Shown in pieces: positions 18,963 to 26,882 of a DNA stretch of 64,000 bases. Source of the stretch: Gammaproteobacteria bacterium BRH_c0 (GTDB lineage: Bacteria; Pseudomonadota; Gammaproteobacteria; Pseudomonadales; Porticoccaceae); assembly GCA_000961645.1 (NCBI GenBank), contig LADM01000011.1, positions 32,718-96,717 on the forward strand. The letters are read 5' to 3'. The notes under the pieces are model-generated. The model was not told where the DNA came from, did no database searches, and saw only the letters and a list, made by a program, of their open reading frames with translations. The stretch's first letter is position 1. The number at the start of each line of letters is the position of its first letter. The position numbers were made by a program, and so were the translations under genes.

Positions 18963-20237
18963 TCAAATCTCGTTCGGCACTGAAAAATAGTGCTGGTATT
19001 CTTTATACACTTCGCGTTCATATTCAACCACTTCTGCAGGTGGGTGCTGGTATTCATGCTTGCCAAACTTTCCCTGTGGCTTTGCGGCTAAAAATGTCTG
19101 CATGCGCATTTCAACATCGGCAGTAAGCTCAAAATCAAGTTCGGTATAAATTTTTCTCACTGCGGCCATGGGGTCAGCCATAAATTCATCGTACTGGGAG
19201 TTAATGACATTCTGCTGCTTTATCGTCCCATCCTCAATCATGCCGATAATATCCTGCCAGGGTTTCAGGCGTGACTGAGGTGAATCAATCAGCCAGTTCT
19301 TCATGGTGCCATCACCCCATGGTTCATCGGATCGCCACCAGTACAGGCTGGCCTGAATACTGAGTCCCGAATCTGCAGATACCACCGGATCACGGTGTGT
19401 AAAGATAACCCGCGCATCGGGGTATACATCGAGCAATTCGCGCATGTAAGGAAGATGGGAAGGGCCTTTGAGCAGCCAGTGGCTGCCTTTGCAGCGCCAT
19501 TGCAACAGCTTAAGCAGTTTTTTTTGCCATTCGAAAGAGTAGGTCATGCCCTTTGCTTCCAGATAGCGGGCATAGGTCGGTATCTGGAAAATAATCGGGT
19601 ACACCTCGGAAAGAAAGGTGAAATAGTTTAGTTCCAGGCTCTCAACCGGCAGCGTGCCCGCTGATTTATGCATGGTCTTGAATTCGGGAATGACGCTTTC
19701 ATTGAAGTCATTGACCTTGTTGGCCGCGGCAATACGAGGATCAGTGTCAAAGCTGGCGGTCTGTGGTGGCGGGCAGGGAAACAGCGACTCCCATTTGAGT
19801 GGCACACGAAATCGCGGGTCCTGGGACAACACTTCGTAAAGAATGGTGGTTCCCGAGCGGGCGTAACCTGTAATAAAAACGGGTCTGTCGATCACTTCGT
19901 TGTGAATTTCCGGCGCTTTCTTCAGCCAGTCGGTAATCTGCAGCCGCGCCTCCAGGTAACACAGAAATTCTGCACGGGTAAGGATTCGGCCCGTGAAATG
20001 GAGGTTGGCTTCCTTTTCAATGGAATCCATCAGCACCTGGAAGTGGTCAAGCCACTCCTCATCGCCAAAATCCTCCAACCCGGTGTTTTTGATCGCCTGG
20101 GCAATAAGGGACTCGCTGTCGAGGGGCACCACACTGGCCACATCCAGACTGGCGGCCTGCTCATTGAGGGTTTGCACCCATTGCGGTCTTGGTGGGGGGG
20201 TCCATTTTTCCTTGCGCTGGTAGGCTTTGTCTGTCAT
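18963..20237 (-). CDS. Sulfotransferase-family protein
   Basis: 424 residues. The 5'-phosphosulfate-binding loop is FITGYARSGTTILYEVL (about 117-133), and the 3'-phosphate-binding segment is IFTHRDPVVSADSGLS. The N-terminal ~100 residues include FGDEEWLDHFQVLMDSIEKE, a leader shared with the second copy at 48972. Family members use PAPS to sulfate hydroxyl groups; some bacterial paralogues in catabolic clusters have no proven activity. It is the first gene of sulfotransferase-DUF1214-NTF2-like. Confidence 0.85.
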   Translation of the reverse strand: MTDKAYQRKEKWTPPPRPQWVQTLNEQAASLDVASVVPLDSESLIAQAIKNTGLEDFGDEEWLDHFQVLMDSIEKEANLHFTGRILTRAEFLCYLEARLQITDWLKKAPEIHNEVIDRPVFITGYARSGTTILYEVLSQDPRFRVPLKWESLFPCPPPQTASFDTDPRIAAANKVNDFNESVIPEFKTMHKSAGTLPVESLELNYFTFLSEVYPIIFQIPTYARYLEAKGMTYSFEWQKKLLKLLQWRCKGSHWLLKGPSHLPYMRELLDVYPDARVIFTHRDPVVSADSGLSIQASLYWWRSDEPWGDGTMKNWLIDSPQSRLKPWQDIIGMIEDGTIKQQNVINSQYDEFMADPMAAVRKIYTELDFELTADVEMRMQTFLAAKPQGKFGKHEYQHPPAEVVEYEREVYKEYQHYFSVPNEI

Positions 20238-20275
20238 GTATTGTCCGGATAGGCAGTTATTTTTTTACTTTTCAT

Positions 20276-20296
20276 TTTTAAAACAGTGCTTTAAAA
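20276..20296. promoter_or_regulatory. 7-7-7 inverted repeat upstream of the sulfotransferase
   Basis: TTTTAAA (20276-20282) and TTTAAAA (20290-20296) flank a 7-bp spacer, 39 bp upstream of the start codon. The size and position resemble an operator for a TetR-like dimer, but no regulator gene is nearby. Confidence 0.35.
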
Positions 20297-20402
20297 GTAG
20301 ACAGCAACGAGCCTGAATTGTCAACCGCGACCAGCCCTGTCGGGCAGATAGATAACGACCGCACAGGCCTGCATTAGCAGTGTCCGCTGACAAGCCAATC
20401 TG

Positions 20403-21608
20403 TCATGTCCTGTTAAGATTCAGGTATATTGCCTCGGGATCACGGGCCTGGGGGCTGCCCCGGTAGCTGACAAGGCCCCCTTCATTCACCAGTTCAATCG
20501 AACTGTAACGCACCGCAACCTTGCCGAGCATCAAGCGGGCCAGGAGGCGCACCAGGTGCATACCCAGGCAGGTGTGCGCGCCCTTGGCAAAGATAACATG
20601 GGGCTTTACCGGGCGGGTCACATCGAACCGCAATGGATCATCGTAGACAGTCGGATCAAAGCCGATAGCGCCGACAATCAGATACACCGGCATGCCATCC
20701 GTCAGTTCAACACCTTCGTAAGTGAAATCCCCTTTCACATAGCGCGGACTGAACATGCTCGGAGGATCAAAACGGAGTATTTCCTCAATGGCACCATTGA
20801 CCAGTTCGGGGTTGTCACGCACATTCTGGAACTGATCCGGGTAGCGCGCCATCATCAGCAGGGTTGAAGCGAGCATGGAGGAGATGGGCGATATACCCGC
20901 CACGCATAAGGGCATGATCTGTAGGAGTAATTCTTCGCTGTCGAGCGCCTGGTCCTCGCGGTTAAGTGCCACCAGGGTAGCAATAATCTTGTCTTTGCCG
21001 AGGCGGTCATTGTTGCCGGCGATAATATTTTCAAGATAGGCCTGTGCCGCATCCCAGGCATCATCATAACTCTTGCGGTGCTTGTCGCCCGGTTTCAGAT
21101 CGGCAAGGCCACACATTTGCTCGGTGAGGGTTTCAAAGATTCCAAAATCCTCGCGCGGCACACCCAGCAACACACCCAACACCACATCCACCGCCAGTGG
21201 ATGGGTAAACGCTGAAACAACCTCAAATCCATCTCCTCCTGCCTCGAGCCTGTCCAATGCACTATCGAGCAAAACACTGATTTCGTCAGTCAGTGCCCTA
21301 ACCGCCGCGGGCGACAGGCAAGCGGCAAGATTGCGACGGAGCCTGGTGTGTTGCGGCGGGTCGACAAAGCTGATAATTGTTTTACCCTTGAAATAATCAA
21401 TGGTTTCCTGGCCGGGGATATAGGGCTTGACGCTGCTGAATCGCGAATAATCCACATACCCGGTTTCAACATCCTTGAAGCGCGCCAGTATCAGTGACTC
21501 AACGCCATAGAGGGTTTGCACAAACGGCGCGGTACGCGCCAGCTCGGAGAGGATCGGCAGGGGATCGTTTTTGAGAGAAGGGTCAAAAATATTGAAGTCA
21601 CTGACCAT
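20403..21608 (-). CDS. Cytochrome P450 with non-canonical I-helix
   Basis: 401 residues if started at the ATG at 21608; a GTG at 21620 is an alternative. The heme loop FAKGAHTCLGMHLVRL contains Cys about 347 (first Gly of FGxGxHxC replaced by Ala), and the ExxR motif is in AIEEILRFDPP. The I-helix reads CVAGISPISSML, so the usual acid-Thr pair for O2 activation (AGxDT/ET) is replaced by Ser-Pro. It is probably a soluble bacterial P450 needing separate ferredoxin partners; none is in the window. It is divergent from the GST gene. Confidence 0.9.
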   Translation of the reverse strand: MVSDFNIFDPSLKNDPLPILSELARTAPFVQTLYGVESLILARFKDVETGYVDYSRFSSVKPYIPGQETIDYFKGKTIISFVDPPQHTRLRRNLAACLSPAAVRALTDEISVLLDSALDRLEAGGDGFEVVSAFTHPLAVDVVLGVLLGVPREDFGIFETLTEQMCGLADLKPGDKHRKSYDDAWDAAQAYLENIIAGNNDRLGKDKIIATLVALNREDQALDSEELLLQIMPLCVAGISPISSMLASTLLMMARYPDQFQNVRDNPELVNGAIEEILRFDPPSMFSPRYVKGDFTYEGVELTDGMPVYLIVGAIGFDPTVYDDPLRFDVTRPVKPHVIFAKGAHTCLGMHLVRLLARLMLGKVAVRYSSIELVNEGGLVSYRGSPQARDPEAIYLNLNRT

Positions 21609-21628
21609 GGGGATATACACTCGGTTAT

Positions 21629-21670
21629 GATTTTATGGGTCGAATTTTATAGATCGTATTTTATAAATAG
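21629..21670. promoter_or_regulatory. Three tandem 14-bp AT-rich repeats between P450 and GST
   Basis: Three head-to-tail units, GATTTTATGGGTCG (21629-21642), AATTTTATAGATCG (21643-21656) and TATTTTATAAATAG (21657-21670), share ATTTTAT and partly TCG. The array begins 20 bp upstream of the P450 start in the divergent intergenic region. It could be a regulator-binding array or promoter; at 14 bp, each unit is about 1.3 helical turns. Confidence 0.5.
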
Positions 21671-21762
21671 TATATCCAACACTCACACTCTAACTACAAA
21701 CGAATATTGATAACCAGCCAATTGATCCGTGCCAGATAACACAACCACACAATGGGGACACT

Positions 21763-22503
21763 ATGATAGATCTGTACAGTACCGCCGACGGCGCATCACC
21801 CAATGTCTACAAGATTTTGTTGCTGCTCGAAGAGCTCGACATCCCCTACCGCATCAATGAAGTGAGGCTGCACAAGGGGGAACAGTTCAACTCCGACTTC
21901 CTGAAAATTTCCCCCAACAATAAAGTACCGGCCATTGTCGATCACCAGCCAACAGATGGCGGCGAGCCCATTTCGGTTTTCGAATCCGGCTCCATCATGG
22001 TGTATCTTGCCGACAAATACCGTCGCTTTATCCCGCCCGTGGATCAACCGCGCAAACGGGTTGAAGTGATGAACTGGGTGTTTTGGCAAATGGCGGGATT
22101 GGGTCCCTATCTCGGCCAGCTGTTTCATTTCAATGTTTATGCAAAAGAAAAAATCCCCTACGCCATTACCCGCTACAGCAACGAAGTTGACCGATTGTTT
22201 GCGGTGCTTGAGCGGCGTTTGAGCAAACACCCATGGCTAGGCGGCGAGGAGTATTCGATAGCCGATATGATCTGCTTTTCCTCCACTTACCTGCATCACC
22301 TTATGGGTATTGATCCAGACAAACTGGTGCATTTTATCGCCTGGCATGAGCGCATCAAACAGCGCCCTGCCCATGACAGGGCCTATGATCCCGGCAAATA
22401 CCAGCCGTCAACCATCGGCGCCAGCCAGTACCTGGAAGAGAAAGCCTGGAATATCCTCTTTGCCCAGAATTCCACTTATTTTGATAAACCACCGGGGGAC
22501 TGA
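21763..22503 (+). CDS. Glutathione S-transferase family protein
   Basis: 246 residues. The thioredoxin-fold N-domain starts MIDLYSTADGASPNVYKILL, with cis-Pro in NNKVPAIVD and the gamma-glutamyl-binding FESGSIMVYLADKY. The all-alpha C-domain contains WLGGEEYSIADMICF, the conserved N-capping box and hydrophobic staple. The layout resembles YghU/YfcG nu-class enzymes, with an extension after residue 225. It is divergent from the P450, so both may respond to the same regulator. Confidence 0.9.
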   Translation: MIDLYSTADGASPNVYKILLLLEELDIPYRINEVRLHKGEQFNSDFLKISPNNKVPAIVDHQPTDGGEPISVFESGSIMVYLADKYRRFIPPVDQPRKRVEVMNWVFWQMAGLGPYLGQLFHFNVYAKEKIPYAITRYSNEVDRLFAVLERRLSKHPWLGGEEYSIADMICFSSTYLHHLMGIDPDKLVHFIAWHERIKQRPAHDRAYDPGKYQPSTIGASQYLEEKAWNILFAQNSTYFDKPPGD

Positions 22504-22546
22504 TCATCGCTACTCTTGCCCTGACGCCTGGAGCAGATCAATGGCA

Positions 22547-23359
22547 TTACAAGCCATGCTGGGTAAAATCAGGGTACTGAATCTTGCCATTGGCGCCACC
22601 ATCCACGGGCAGTGAGGCACCGGTGATATAGCGACTTTGCTCACTGGCCAGGAACAGGGCGGCATCCGCCACATCCTGATAGGTGCCCAACCTGCCCACC
22701 ATGGTGGTTTGTTGCATCACCTTATCCAGGCCGGAAACATCAAGATCTGAGGGCAGAGTTGATACATCCGCCTGTTGCGGACGCACTGTGCCAACGAGCA
22801 AGGAATTGCAGCGAATATTGTCAGCCGCATAATCGTTGGCAATCTGCCGTGTCGCCGCCTCCATGGCAGCCTTGGAGATGGCGTAGGCACCTATTTTGGG
22901 AATGGCCCGCAGCGCCGAAAGGGAGGATATATTGATCACACTTCCACCCTGTGCGGCGATCATGTGAGGCAGCACATACTTGCAGCACCAGAACAACCCG
23001 AATATACCAACCTGGATATTGTCATTGAACTGCTTGGCCGACAGTTCGTGAAAACGACCGACTGCCATCGCCTCACCGTTTGGCCCGGCATTGTTTACCA
23101 GTATGTCGATGGTGCCGAATTCACCAATCGCGCCATCCACCAGCGATTTGACCTGCGCTTCCTCACCAATGTCTGCCTGGATATAGATGGCACGTTTACC
23201 CTTACTGCGCAATTGACTGGCAATGGCTTGCCCTCTTTCCTGTGAGCGACCGCTGATAACCAGCGCGGCTCCTTGCGCAGAAAAGCGCTCGGCGATAGCC
23301 AGGCCAATACCGGATGTCGAGCCGGTAACCAGCGCGACTTTGTTCTGGAGGCTGTTCAT
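22547..23359 (-). CDS. Short-chain dehydrogenase/reductase (SDR) 1
   Basis: 270 residues of classical SDR type. The coenzyme motif is VTGSTSGIG (about 10-18), followed by NNAG (NDILVNNAG-type strand at about 85-95), the catalytic Ser in NISSLSAL and YAISK as Tyr-x3-Lys. The acidic tail ends DGGANGKIQYPDF. An Arg after the second strand (ISGRSQERG) suggests NADPH preference. ATG at 23359 with GGAC upstream is preferred over an upstream start at 23392. It converges with the GST gene. Confidence 0.9.
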   Translation of the reverse strand: MNSLQNKVALVTGSTSGIGLAIAERFSAQGAALVISGRSQERGQAIASQLRSKGKRAIYIQADIGEEAQVKSLVDGAIGEFGTIDILVNNAGPNGEAMAVGRFHELSAKQFNDNIQVGIFGLFWCCKYVLPHMIAAQGGSVINISSLSALRAIPKIGAYAISKAAMEAATRQIANDYAADNIRCNSLLVGTVRPQQADVSTLPSDLDVSGLDKVMQQTTMVGRLGTYQDVADAALFLASEQSRYITGASLPVDGGANGKIQYPDFTQHGL

Positions 23360-23447
23360 TACTTGTCCTTTGACGTTGTTTTGACGGGACAATCCAGTGG
23401 AGCGGGGTAATCCCTACAATGGATAATTGAGTTTGAGTTATACCGAG

Positions 23448-24269
23448 CTAGGCCCTGATCAAATCCCGCGCCACAGCTGATGCTGGCGGCCCCTGCATGC
23501 CAAATGCGCTGCGTCCTCCGTCCACCGGCAGCAGTACTCCGGTGATCATCGCCGCTTCCTCGCTGGCCAGCCAGAGGATGGTATTGGCCTGCTCGTAGGG
23601 TTCGACAGGCCGGACAATCGCCTGCTGACCGGCGCACATTTCAATGATCTCATCCTCGCTGAAGTTGTTGCGCAGCATCGGCGTGGCAGTAATACCCGGC
23701 AAAATGGCATTCACGCGAATGTTGTATCGGGCATAGTCCGCTGCTGCAAACCGGGTGAGGTGGTTGAGCCCCGCCTTGGCAATGCCATAGGCCAGGGTGG
23801 CATGTTTTTCTGCCGCCAGGGAGGCCATGGAGGAGACATTGACGATGACGCCACCACCGTGAGTCATCATATGGCTGACCTGGTGCTTCATCAGCATAAA
23901 GATACTGCCGAGGGAAATGGCCATGGTCGAATCGTAGGCTTCATCGCTGGTATTGTGCAGCGTGCTGCCTGGCACATCGTCGCGGTGGGCCCCGCCCAGC
24001 ACATTGGCAGCAACGTCCAAGCCACCGCAATCGGCAATCACCTGTGCCACGGTTTTTTCCACCTGCCCGGCATCGGTACAGTCGCAGTGCAGGTACAGAG
24101 CGCGACCGCCCGCCCCCACCAGGCCCTCCACCAGGCTATGGCCCGCAGCATCCTGAATATCGGCCACTACCACCTGCGCGCCCTCGCGGGCAAAGGCCTC
24201 GCTGGTGGCCGCGCCTATACCGCTGGCGCCACCGGCAACCATCACAACTTTATTTTCAAACCTTTTCAT
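23448..24269 (-). CDS. Short-chain dehydrogenase/reductase (SDR) 2
   Basis: 273 residues. The coenzyme loop VAGGASGIGAAT is followed by VADIQD, whose Asp favours NAD(H). The catalytic Ser is in NVSSMASL and the pair in YGIAK. The usual NNAG is ANVLGGAH. It is closely related in layout to SDR 3 at 26041, including the NGG-like insertion before the active site and the LPVDGGRSAFGM ending. It is 88 bp upstream of SDR 1 on the same strand. Confidence 0.9.
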   Translation of the reverse strand: MKRFENKVVMVAGGASGIGAATSEAFAREGAQVVVADIQDAAGHSLVEGLVGAGGRALYLHCDCTDAGQVEKTVAQVIADCGGLDVAANVLGGAHRDDVPGSTLHNTSDEAYDSTMAISLGSIFMLMKHQVSHMMTHGGGVIVNVSSMASLAAEKHATLAYGIAKAGLNHLTRFAAADYARYNIRVNAILPGITATPMLRNNFSEDEIIEMCAGQQAIVRPVEPYEQANTILWLASEEAAMITGVLLPVDGGRSAFGMQGPPASAVARDLIRA

Positions 24270-24306
24270 ATCGATGACTCTTTTTTATTTGGGTTAATTA
24301 TGCGGT

Positions 24307-24424
24307 TTATTCCGGTATGTCGGCGCCAACAACCAGCACCAAACCATCGGGGTAGCGCGGGGTTGCGCTGATACTCACAGGTAAGGCCGCCGATATAAAT
24401 CAGATTGTCAGCCACCACAACACC
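24307..24424 (-). pseudogene. Possible gene remnant abutting the MITE
   Basis: On the minus strand two frames look coding next to each other: VVVADNLIYIGGLT in one, then PVSISATPRYPDGLVL and VVGADIPE before a TAA at 24307 in the next frame. A single frameshift would join them, and the upstream end is cut by the MITE at 24425. I do not recognise the family; it may be a RidA-like or propeller fragment. Weak evidence, based only on amino-acid composition. Confidence 0.3.
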
Positions 24425-24696
24425 CTAGGGCCTGTTAACACTATTTGGATTGTCGGCGTTGTGCCTAAAAAAGCGCCAATCTAGGCGCGACGAGCGTAGT
24501 TTGGTCATTCCAAATGAGCGAGAAGCAACGACGAGTGGCGCTTTTTTAGGCGCAACCCGAAGGGCTGGGGCCATTTTTCCGCCCAGCTTCGTTGTCAATC
24601 GTTCATTTAGGCCCACTAAATTTCTCTCCCTCCGCCTCGCTGGTCGAAAAAATGGCCTCCAGCGACGACAATCCAAATAGTGTTAACAGGCCCTAG
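24425..24696. mobile_element. MITE-like element with 29-bp terminal inverted repeats and CTAG duplication
   Basis: A perfect 29-bp inverted repeat occupies 24427-24455 and 24666-24694, beginning AGGGCCTGTTAACACT. CTAG is present at both ends (24425-24428, 24693-24696), consistent with a 4-bp target duplication. Inside, 16-bp arms GCCTAAAAAAGCGCCA (24463-24478) and its complement (24536-24551) form a second hairpin. There is no transposase gene. The CTAG target and the GGG-TGTTAAC-like ends suggest mobilisation by an IS5-family transposase, but no such relationship is proven. Confidence 0.82.
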
Positions 24697-24889
24697 CAGG
24701 CAAGGCTAAATCTGTGATTGTCATTATTTGGCTACAGCATAACCAGAGTTGCCCGGCAATGTAAGCAGGCGGCTGGCGTCAACCGGCAAAAGCAGGTTGA
24801 CGATTCCCTGCTTAGGCGCGAAAGTGTACACCCTGGTCAGATTTTCAATACCATCAAATGACACGATCATACAAGCAAAGGAGACAACA
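24697..24889. other. Non-coding stretch between MITE and LLM oxidoreductase
   Basis: This 193-bp stretch, together with the MITE and the remnant at 24307, makes up the ~620 bp without an intact gene. A minus-strand frame ending at 24724 reads RVYTFAPKQGIVNLLLPVDA and later LTLPGNSGYAVAK, which could be another gene scrap; I cannot identify it. The plus side carries the RBS AAAGGAG for the next gene. Confidence 0.4.
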
Positions 24890-25888
24890 ATGAAACTTGG
24901 CGTATGCCATCTGTGGGGCGAAAGCATTGAGACTTTCCGCGAGGAACTGCGTCTCTCCAATCAACTGGGTTACGACATTATCGGCATCGGCGATTCACCT
25001 GCGGGTTGGCGTGAACTGTATATTTCCATGACCATCGCGGCACTGGAAACCGACAACGCCATTATCACTCCCTGGGTGACATCGCCCTTCCTGCGCCATC
25101 CCCTGGTGGCCGCAAGTTCACTCGCCACCCTGCAATCTCTCAGTGGCGGGCGCATCGCCATGGGGCTTGCCACTGGCGGCAGCAATGTCATGGCCGCAGG
25201 CCTGCACCCCGCCAACCAAAATCAGATCCGTGAGTACTGGGATGCACTCAAGGATCTGCTCGATGGCAAACCTGCCAGCTACGAAGGTCACCGGATTGCG
25301 CCCCTGCACCTGCCGTACAAAACGCCCATCTATTACTCCGCCTTTGGACCCAAAGCGCTGAAACTGGCGGGCGAAAAGGCCGACGGCGTAATCATGTTCA
25401 CCAATATGGATCTCGACCTGACCGCGAAAAAAATCGCAGCGGTGCGCCAGGGCGCCATTGATGCCGGCCGCAACCCGGACGAGGTGGATATCCAGGTCAC
25501 CGCCTTTTGTGCCATCCGCCCCACCCGCCAACAGGCCATTGAGGATCTGAAAGCCTTTATCGTAGTCAACGGCATGGCCATTCGCACCCCCGAGCTGCTG
25601 GCGCGGGTGCCAGAGCAACTCAAACCGGCACTGGCAGAATTGCAGCGTCGTTACGATCCCAGTGAACACGTGGTGGCAGGCGGCAAGAATGCCCGCATGC
25701 TCGATGATTTGGGGCCGGAACTGACTGATTACCTGGCAGGATTTGACTGTGTGATGGGCACGGAGGACGAGGTAAAAAGCCTGCTGAACGGCCTGGAAGA
25801 CCTGGGAGTTTCGGCCTTTGTCACCAATATGCCGGGCCACGCCGACCGCGAGGGCAATATGCGCGACCTGGCAAGATTGATGAAATAG
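24890..25888 (+). CDS. LLM-class (F420/FMN) oxidoreductase
   Basis: 332 residues of luciferase-like TIM-barrel type. The N-terminus is MKLGVCHLWGESIETFREEL, with GYDIIGIGDSPAGWRELY, the LSGGRIAMGLATGGSN loop and later YYSAFGPKALKLAGEKADG. Members reduce or oxidise substrates with FMN or F420; actinobacterial homologues in lipid and steroid catabolism use F420. The ATG at 24890 has AAAGGAG 7 nt upstream; an in-frame extension to 24749 has no RBS. It lies between SDR genes in the accessory block. Confidence 0.87.
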   Translation: MKLGVCHLWGESIETFREELRLSNQLGYDIIGIGDSPAGWRELYISMTIAALETDNAIITPWVTSPFLRHPLVAASSLATLQSLSGGRIAMGLATGGSNVMAAGLHPANQNQIREYWDALKDLLDGKPASYEGHRIAPLHLPYKTPIYYSAFGPKALKLAGEKADGVIMFTNMDLDLTAKKIAAVRQGAIDAGRNPDEVDIQVTAFCAIRPTRQQAIEDLKAFIVVNGMAIRTPELLARVPEQLKPALAELQRRYDPSEHVVAGGKNARMLDDLGPELTDYLAGFDCVMGTEDEVKSLLNGLEDLGVSAFVTNMPGHADREGNMRDLARLMK

Positions 25889-25900
25889 CAGGTGATGTTT

Positions 25901-26011
25901 CACGTAACACGTTTCACGTTGCACGTGGCTGCGTACTGCAACAAAGGTTCACATCCGATGTACGCGCCGCTGTGGGTATGCGGGTCGCTATTACGTGAAA
26001 CGTGTTACGTG
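25901..26011. repeat. Inverted CACGT-rich repeat (19-bp arms)
   Basis: CACGTAACACGTTTCACGT (25901-25919) recurs as the exact reverse complement at 25993-26011, and both flanks carry further CACGT/ACGTG words (for example GCACGTGG). It lies between the convergent LLM and SDR 3 genes. Likely a repetitive extragenic element or a strong stem blocking read-through. Confidence 0.75.
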
Positions 26012-26040
26012 TAACGTGCAACTATTTGTCGCGAGACAGA

Positions 26041-26817
26041 TCAGCGCGCTGTCCAGCCGCCATCCACCGGCAGTATATGACCAGTCACCATGGCGGCATC
26101 GTCAGAACAGAGCCACAGCATGGCGGCTGCCTGTTCGGACGGATCAATCAGACGCTTGATGGCATGGCCCTCGAGAAGACGGTTGATCACCATATTGCCC
26201 ATTTCCTCGCCCCCCTTGAAATAGGCGGCAGTGGGAGTAACACCAGGGGCAATACAGTTGACCCGCACACCGCGCTCGGCATAGTTGAGGGCGGCAAATT
26301 TCGTCAGTTGCACTACACCCGCCTTGGCCGCTGCATAGGCAGCCCCGGATTCGGGCACATAGAGCAGTGCCGCCAGGGAGGTGACATTTACGATGGCACC
26401 GCCGCCGTGCTCGATCATATGGGCGATTTCGTGTTTCATGCACAGGTAGGTGCTTTTCAGGCTGACGGCAATGGTGCCGTCCCAACCCGCCGTGGTCTGG
26501 GCGTGAAACTCCGGGCCGTAGGCATCACCCACCACATCCCCGACAATATTGGCTGCCACTTTGATGCCGCCGAGTGTCTCCACGGTTTTGCTCACCAGGG
26601 CCTGCACTTCTTCTTCACTGGTGCAGTCAGCACGCAAAAAATGGGCCTCTGTGCCTGCGGCACGCAATTTTTCAACCATCGCCTCGCCCCCGGCAACATT
26701 GATGTCAGACAGCATCAAACGTGCACCTTCGCGGGCAAAGGCCTCGGCAGTGGCAGCGCCAATACCGGCTGCAGCGGCGGTGACCAGCACCGGTTTGTCC
26801 TGATAACGACCAGCCAT
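26041..26817 (-). CDS. Short-chain dehydrogenase/reductase (SDR) 3
   Basis: 258 residues. The coenzyme loop VTAAAAGIGAATA replaces the first Gly of TGxxxGIG by Ala. Asp in SDINVAG favours NAD(H). The catalytic Ser is in NVTSLAAL, with YAAAK. The NNAG region is ANIVGDVVG. It ends LPVDGGWTAR. Similar in layout to SDR 2. It is 65 bp downstream of the double EthD gene on the same strand, so both are likely cotranscribed. Confidence 0.9.
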   Translation of the reverse strand: MAGRYQDKPVLVTAAAAGIGAATAEAFAREGARLMLSDINVAGGEAMVEKLRAAGTEAHFLRADCTSEEEVQALVSKTVETLGGIKVAANIVGDVVGDAYGPEFHAQTTAGWDGTIAVSLKSTYLCMKHEIAHMIEHGGGAIVNVTSLAALLYVPESGAAYAAAKAGVVQLTKFAALNYAERGVRVNCIAPGVTPTAAYFKGGEEMGNMVINRLLEGHAIKRLIDPSEQAAAMLWLCSDDAAMVTGHILPVDGGWTAR

Positions 26818-26882
26818 TGTATTCCTCCAATTTGGTTATAGATTGTTGTCGTCTTGTTAGGGATTGATATTATTGCGATACG

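Noticed and set aside
24450..24680. Two open frames inside the MITE (plus and minus)
   Set aside because: They span the inverted repeats and internal hairpin and do not resemble a transposase or other family.
25901..26011. CRISPR or tandem operator array
   Set aside because: The two arms are inverted, not direct, and there are no unique spacers of constant length.
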